DNA of 58,146 nucleotides from Calothrix anomala FACHB-343 (GTDB lineage Bacteria; Cyanobacteriota; Cyanobacteriia; Cyanobacteriales; Nostocaceae): NCBI RefSeq assembly GCF_014696435.1, contig NZ_JACJQG010000066.1, positions 1 to 58,146 of the forward strand, read 5' to 3'. Shown piece by piece: positions 55,701 to 58,146 of this stretch (position 1 is its first letter; each line of letters starts with the position of its first letter). The notes under the pieces were generated by a model. It saw only the letters and a program-made list of their open reading frames with translations, ran no database searches and was not told where the DNA came from. The position numbers and the translations under genes were made by a program.

Positions 55701-56150
55701 TAAACCAAAATCGATAATTTTTAATTGTCCTGTTTGCGGATTGAAGACAATATTAGATGGATTAATATCTTTATGAATGACATTTTTTCGATGAATTTTG
55801 CCTAAAATATCTGTGATTTGGATAGCGAGGTTAAGAAACTCTGGTAAAGAAAACGAAATGTTTGGTAACAGAATTTTTAAAGACTCTCCACCAAAATCCT
55901 CCAATAACATCAGAAGGGTATTCTCGTATTTTCTCAACTCGTAAGCTTTAATTATTCCTTCTAAGTTAAGACTACGAGTAATTTCATATTCCTGCTGATA
56001 GCGGTAAAGTTCGGCAGGTGTAGGATAATCCTCCTTGAGGAGTTTCAAAATTACGGTTTGCCGATTGGTATTAAATATGCCTCGATATACGAATGAATTA
56101 GCACTTTCGTAAAGTTGGCTGACAATTGTGACATCTGGCTGTGAAATCAT
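49794..56150 (-). CDS. Ser/Thr kinase-AAA ATPase-GAF-PAS-histidine kinase-receiver fusion
   Basis: A 2118-residue soluble signalling protein. Protein kinase domain (about 10-270): VILKLLKED, HKDINPSNIVFN and IIDFGLS indicate an active Ser/Thr kinase. AAA/STAND ATPase (about 290-480) with Walker A SGYSGIGKSALVHE near residue 327 and Walker B HPLVIFLDDLQWTD. A long helical TPR-like region (about 700-1300), then GAF (about 1330-1490), PAS (about 1500-1620) and a histidine kinase with His near 1657 (NMSHELRTPLNAILGF), NLISNAIKFT and GTGLGLTISREF. The receiver has Asp near 1958 (WMDMRMPIMDGYEATKR). This architecture is known in Nostocales multi-sensor kinases; its signal and targets are unknown. 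Single gene. Confidence 0.92.
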   Translation of the reverse strand: MISQPDVTIVSQLYESANSFVYRGIFNTNRQTVILKLLKEDYPTPAELYRYQQEYEITRSLNLEGIIKAYELRKYENTLLMLLEDFGGESLKILLPNISFSLPEFLNLAIQITDILGKIHRKNVIHKDINPSNIVFNPQTGQLKIIDFGLSTLLSQENIALQSPNVLEGTLAYISPEQTGRMNRAIDYRTDFYSLGVTFYELLTKQLPFDSDDALELVHCHVAKQPLSPQEINSEIPINVSEIIMKLMAKMPEERYQSTWGIKADLETCLTQYKSGAIQRFTLGCQDISHQLQIPEKLYGRESQIESLLTAFERTSLGKTELMLISGYSGIGKSALVHELYKLITEKRGYFISGKFDQLHRDIPYQALVAAFQELVRQLLTENQLQLQQWQEKILAALGANGQIIIDVIPEVELIIGKQPAVPELPFTEAQNRFNLVFQNFIQVFCQKEHPLVIFLDDLQWTDSATLQLLQLIMTHANSQYLFLIGAYRDNEVSATHPAMLTVAEMNQQGLVVNHLSLSPLNFHQINEFIAETLKTNCIHTQKLAQLVWEKTQGNPFFIKEFIKSLYTDKLLKFDTNAGSWFWDLEQIINSSITDNVVELMTEKIQRLSESAQKVLKLAACIGNSFDLKTLAVINEKTQRETAKELWESMQAGLILPIGYDYKFMQTERELHELKITYKFAHDRIQQAAYFLIPAKEKQAVHWRVGQLLLQNTPPQLQQQKIFDIVNQLNLGIAAIDTQEERDKIAQLNLIAGKKAKASAAWKTAGNYFRIGRNCLSGDSWQNQYDLTLILYVEAAEVASSCGNFEEMDKLADIVLQKANSLLDKVKVYQIKIQAYTSQNHPIQAIDTALAVLKMLGIYFPKKPNKIDILLKLVKTKLSFLGKRIEDLSELPEMTDPYKLAAMQILSDVVAPAYFAIPELFALIVFTQVNLSLKYGNTATSCYAYATYGLILSGEVIGDIESGYQFGQLALKLLNKFNAKELKARIFFVVNFFIKHWKEHIKETLTPLREAYVIGLETGDLEYAAYAATSYTHHAYILGQELAKLEPEMAMYANSLKQLGQETGYYYIQINRQLILNLMGEAEDNCRLIGESYDEDKMLPIHLEANAQNICHYLYFYKIFLGYLFQDYQQALKYTRLVEESQDSAVGSIPLADFYISLIYLAIYADVSKSEQKRIEKQVKSKLKNLKKWAHFAPMTHLQKFSLVQAELHRVLGEYTQAIDCYDRAITLAKENDYLNEEALANELTAKFYLNWGKAQVAQGYLINAYHCYLRWGAIAKVKDLEQQYPQLLQRFTKTNISLDSRHSIPNTSGSTAGEVLDLAALMKAAVAIASEIELDKLLATLMRILLSSAGAQTGYLILESLGELRVEASGEANSEQILVLQSTPIETCLPASIIYYVARTQEGLIESNVAREGRFTQDKYIKKYQPKSILCAPLLNQGQLIGIVYLENNLADDVFTPDRLKLIQMLSTQAAIALNNARLYTQVQSTQNRLNKFLNAIPLGISVHDAKGQLVYANQVSQQLLKIQDLVKAEAEQLAQAYRIYRAETGQMYPLEQLPIVRSLGGEKIRADDLELHSTEGIKPLEVTSTPIFDETGNVEYAIATVQDISDRKQAQKTLIENVRLEQEISERKKIEAELEQAKDAAETANRAKSTFLANMSHELRTPLNAILGFSQLMNQDTNLSSEQKDNLEIIHRSGEHLLTLINQVLDLSKVEAGRMVLSTTNFDLYYLLADIEDMFALKAKYKNLQLQFDCALNVPQYICTDEIKLRQVLINLISNAIKFTSSGSVSVKVGSNADIHKNKGETTISFEVTDTGVGIAAEELENLFQPFVQTSSGQQLQQGTGLGLTISREFVRLMGGEITVISSQAFYSSGTTFKFDIPVDIAEECVIKNPSKSDRIIALAPNQPQYRILIVDDKDYNRQLLVKLLKTLGFAVQEANNGEDAIKIWDEYSPHLIWMDMRMPIMDGYEATKRIKSTTKGQATVIIALTASAWEEEKTVILSAGCDDFIRKPFYTETIFEMMVKHLGVRYLYQEQKPPSHTPNLTVEPLSLTDLFAEMPKSWIINLHEAALDADAELVLQLLELVPESHALVRQTCKNWVKKFQFEKILDLTEPLIDEQ

Positions 56151-56568
56151 ATAGAGAGTAACAAAATAGCCTGAAAAGCTTAGGGAATAAAGTTTATAGC
56201 AAATTATGATTATAAAATATAGAGCGACTTCTAAGTAAATGTCTGGGTCTATATTGTTACTAATATTTTATCTTTCTAGGTTGTCAATGTCTCAGTATAG
56301 GCAAAAAATTTTACTCGTGCTTGACAATCCGCTTGATCTCGATTCCTCCACCACATCACTATAGGAAAGCTTGTGTGGGATATCTACTCTTAAATCCCTT
56401 GTCCATAAAGTTAGGAATGCTATCAGCATCACCACTTAATTAAATCTCACCCCATCTCAGATTTTTCAGGCTGGTTTGAGGTAGGGTTGAAATTAATAAT
56501 TCGTCCAGTCTACTGGATTATTGAATGTTTCCAGGGCGATCGCAATCTGTTCTTTGATATCAAAAACT
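56151..56568. other. Gene-free region before the large kinase gene
   Basis: These 418 bases are AT-rich; I see no gene, strong hairpin or repeat, only a HIP1-like GCGATCGC at 56537-56544. The promoter of the minus-strand kinase gene should be close to 56151-56250. Confidence 0.35.
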
Positions 56569-57147
56569 CTATTGTGCTTCTGTTCCCAAAACAACGCCTT
56601 CATACAGAAGTGCGATCGCACATTCAAATTCGATACTAGATAGGCTAATCTTATCTCCCTCAGTATAGGGATAATAAAGCCACATTCTTCCCTCTCCCCG
56701 ACAGTAGCGTTCGACAGAGATTTTTTCGGAATCTATCAATAAATATTCTTGCAAAGAAGGAATTTGCAGGTAATTAGTAAATTTCTCGCCTCTATCTTTG
56801 CTGCTAGTACCAGGAGAGAGAACTTCGACAATTATTTTAGGGTTTTGAATAAATTTTCGAGCATTGAAGTCTTGAGGATCGCAACTGACAACAACATCAG
56901 GATAATAGTAAGCACTTGTAGGTGTAAGTTGCACTTTTACGTCAGATACATTCACTCGACAACCTCTAGCACGTAAATGTGGACGTAAAGCTGTGTAAAA
57001 ATTCAGTGCAATATCATTATGGGGAATTGTACCACCTGTCATGGCAAAAACTTCGCCACTAACATATTCGTAACGAAGGTCTTGCAGGGGTTCCCATGCA
57101 AGATATTCCTCGATAGTCATTTTTTGCGGTTGTTGGGAGGCTACCAT
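56569..57147 (-). CDS. Uma2-family (DUF820) putative PD-(D/E)XK nuclease
   Basis: A 192-residue protein of the large cyanobacterial Uma2 family. Motifs are MTIEEYLAWE, LRYEYVSGEVFAMTGG, then YYYPDVVVSCDP (catalytic Asp) and PKIIVEVLSPGTSSKDRGEKF (E-x-L pattern with Lys), followed by LQEYLLIDSEKISVE. The fold is that of restriction endonuclease-like proteins; substrates and roles are unproven. ATG at 57147; a second Met at residue 10 (MTIEEYL) also fits the family start. These genes are multi-copy and often sit near mobile DNA. Confidence 0.9.
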   Translation of the reverse strand: MVASQQPQKMTIEEYLAWEPLQDLRYEYVSGEVFAMTGGTIPHNDIALNFYTALRPHLRARGCRVNVSDVKVQLTPTSAYYYPDVVVSCDPQDFNARKFIQNPKIIVEVLSPGTSSKDRGEKFTNYLQIPSLQEYLLIDSEKISVERYCRGEGRMWLYYPYTEGDKISLSSIEFECAIALLYEGVVLGTEAQ

Positions 57148-57365
57148 AGCAAGATTTTTCGAGTTTGTTTTGATTTTAGCTTGGAGCTTAGGGAGACTAG
57201 CACAAACTCCCTGAGTTTACCTGTTAAGCAACAGTGCAATGTAAATTTGCTGTGGTTTGCTTTCTCAACAAACTTCCACAAAGATTTATAATTCGTTATG
57301 ATTGTGATTTATCTTGGTTGCAGGGTGCTGATACCGCTTCACTTTAAAAATGATACACATAGGCA

Positions 57366-57399
57366 AGCAGAGGGGCAGAGGAAGCAGAGGGGCAGAGGA
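57366..57399. repeat. AGCAGAGGGGCAGAGGA x2 tandem repeat
   Basis: A 17-base unit beginning AGCAGAGGGGCAGAGGA is repeated twice in tandem; a purine-rich STRR-type repeat. Confidence 0.7.
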
Positions 57400-57463
57400 A
57401 GTGATTTGTATCAGTAATTTCGTGAATTGGTATGAAATGAACTGTAGTAATTTTTGATATTTT

Positions 57464-57717
57464 ATGGCTAAACTTTCCCACGAGTTAGAACGCTTTTTTT
57501 TGAAACCGAACAACCTGCTCACGTTAAACTAGCAGATATTTTGTTGCTGGCAAAGGAGCATATCTTCACAGCTGTTGTGGCATTGATGATGACTTCAGTG
57601 GCAATTGTGGGATTAATTTACCGTGCTGCCAGACCATCAAGATTATATCTTTCTTGGGATGGGCTGGCACTGATTACTCTCTATATCGGTGGTATGTATA
57701 TTATTTACCGCAGTTGA
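57464..57717 (+). pseudogene. Frameshifted membrane-protein remnant
   Basis: The ATG frame reads MAKLSHELERFF then stops after about 22 codons. Adding one T to the T8 tract at 57494-57501 lets it continue as ETEQPAHVKLADILLLAKE and then a hydrophobic segment (TAVVALMMTSVAIVGLIYRA... GMYIIYRS) to a TGA at 57715-57717, about 84 residues. The N-terminal part resembles ExoD-type exopolysaccharide proteins; the hydrophobic end rather resembles the last helices of cation/calcium antiporters. Both are impressions from memory. Either a sequencing error in a homopolymer or a decayed, possibly chimaeric, gene. Confidence 0.5.
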
Positions 57718-58040
57718 GAGGCGATCGCTTGCCCTGTATTGTCTGGTTGTGGCAAAACTTGACAAGAACGGTAAACACTACCACAGGAATAGATGAGAGT
57801 GGCAACTAACCCCGTCCAACCTGTTTGATGATTGGCTCCCAATCCCGCACCATTATCACCGTGAAAGTATTCGTAGAACAAAATCAAATCACGCCAATGA
57901 GGGTCAGTTTGAAACAGAGAATTACCGCCATGAACGGGACGATATCCGGCTTCATTACGTGCAAAAATACTCATTAACCTATGGGATAACTCAATTGCAA
58001 CTTCTTTTAAATTGGCAAATTGACCAGAACCTGTAGGACC
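57705..58040 (-). pseudogene. C-terminal fragment of a GH63-like glucosidase
   Basis: Minus-strand codons encode [60 protein letters not shown] and [14 protein letters not shown] before a short tail and a TAA at 57705. This is the very conserved C-terminus of the large (about 890 residues) GH63-type glucosidases of cyanobacteria. Upstream of GPTGSG the frame stays open to the window end but reads as hydrophobic residues unlike the family (expected near there: GDDFKVECPTGSG-like). So homology seems to break near 58040, marking a truncated remnant. The true upstream gene could instead continue past the edge in another frame. Confidence 0.6.
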
Positions 58041-58077
58041 AGAAATGTTGAATGTTAAGAAAAGTCTGATAAAAATA

Positions 58078-58101
58078 GCCCAAAATATGTTATTTTTGGG
58101 C
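58078..58101. repeat. Hairpin near the right edge, next to the glucosidase break
   Basis: GCCCAAAATA pairs imperfectly with TTATTTTTGGGC. It lies about 40 bases beyond where the glucosidase homology ends and may be part of the end of an inserted element; not enough sequence is present to say. Confidence 0.35.
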
Positions 58102-58146
58102 GAAGGATTAAAATATATTAGTTTGATTGTGATTATAAATTCATTT

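Overview
The window looks like the chromosome of a filamentous, heterocyst-forming cyanobacterium (Nostocales: Nostoc/Calothrix/Tolypothrix type). The evidence is dense HIP1 octamers (GCGATCGC), many heptanucleotide tandem repeats (STRR) and TAGGGGC-ended inverted repeats between genes, nifB-fdxN, a ClpC ATPase, and families typical of these bacteria: HAF-repeat/PEP-CTERM, CHAT-TPR, DUF928, CHASE2, two-partner secretion, and very large hybrid kinases. No rRNA, tRNA or CRISPR array was recognised.

Layout. 0-11.4 kb: leucine-rich-repeat protein, two VOC-fold proteins, MiaE-type tRNA hydroxylase, an SDR oxidoreductase, a GT-B-like glycosyltransferase, and two hybrid histidine kinases sharing a duplicated PAS-kinase-receiver core. 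11.5-21 kb: a small cyanobacterial protein, ClpC, an exported HAF/PEP-CTERM protein, TrmFO, an alpha/beta-hydrolase-like protein and a GT4 glycosyltransferase. 21.3-37.2 kb: a surface/secretion region with a serralysin-like RTX metalloprotease, a NarL-type response regulator with a CHASE2 membrane kinase, a DUF928 protein, a TPR-CHAT protease-like protein, a small secreted protein, an outer-membrane TpsB transporter and a 1364-residue TpsA exoprotein. 37.4-41.3 kb: quinone-oxidoreductase-like enzyme, a roughly 1-kb gene-free region with an orphan terminator, then nifB and fdxN.

fdxN ends early, exactly at a TATTC pentamer, and nifS does not follow. This is what an unexcised fdxN element would look like: in Anabaena PCC 7120 a large element sits in fdxN between TATTC repeats and is removed by the XisF recombinase during heterocyst differentiation. 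If so, everything from about 41.28 kb to the window end lies inside the element. That part holds a second TpsB, a small secreted peptide, a two-module C2-like protein, an ECF-like sigma factor, an HTH-receiver-PAS protein, a toxin-antitoxin pair whose PIN toxin carries a nonsense codon, a 2118-residue Ser/Thr-kinase/ATPase/histidine-kinase fusion, a Uma2-family protein and decayed gene fragments.

The same part carries three copies of an undescribed-looking array of four AGTCGG hexamers with identical 9-13-9 spacing, a 36-bp perfect palindrome and a HIP1-rich 63-bp tandem repeat. Working together: the RR/CHASE2 pair next to DUF928, CHAT and TPS genes suggests a signal-controlled surface/secretion module; nifB-fdxN supply nitrogenase cofactor assembly, with fdxN probably restored only after DNA rearrangement.
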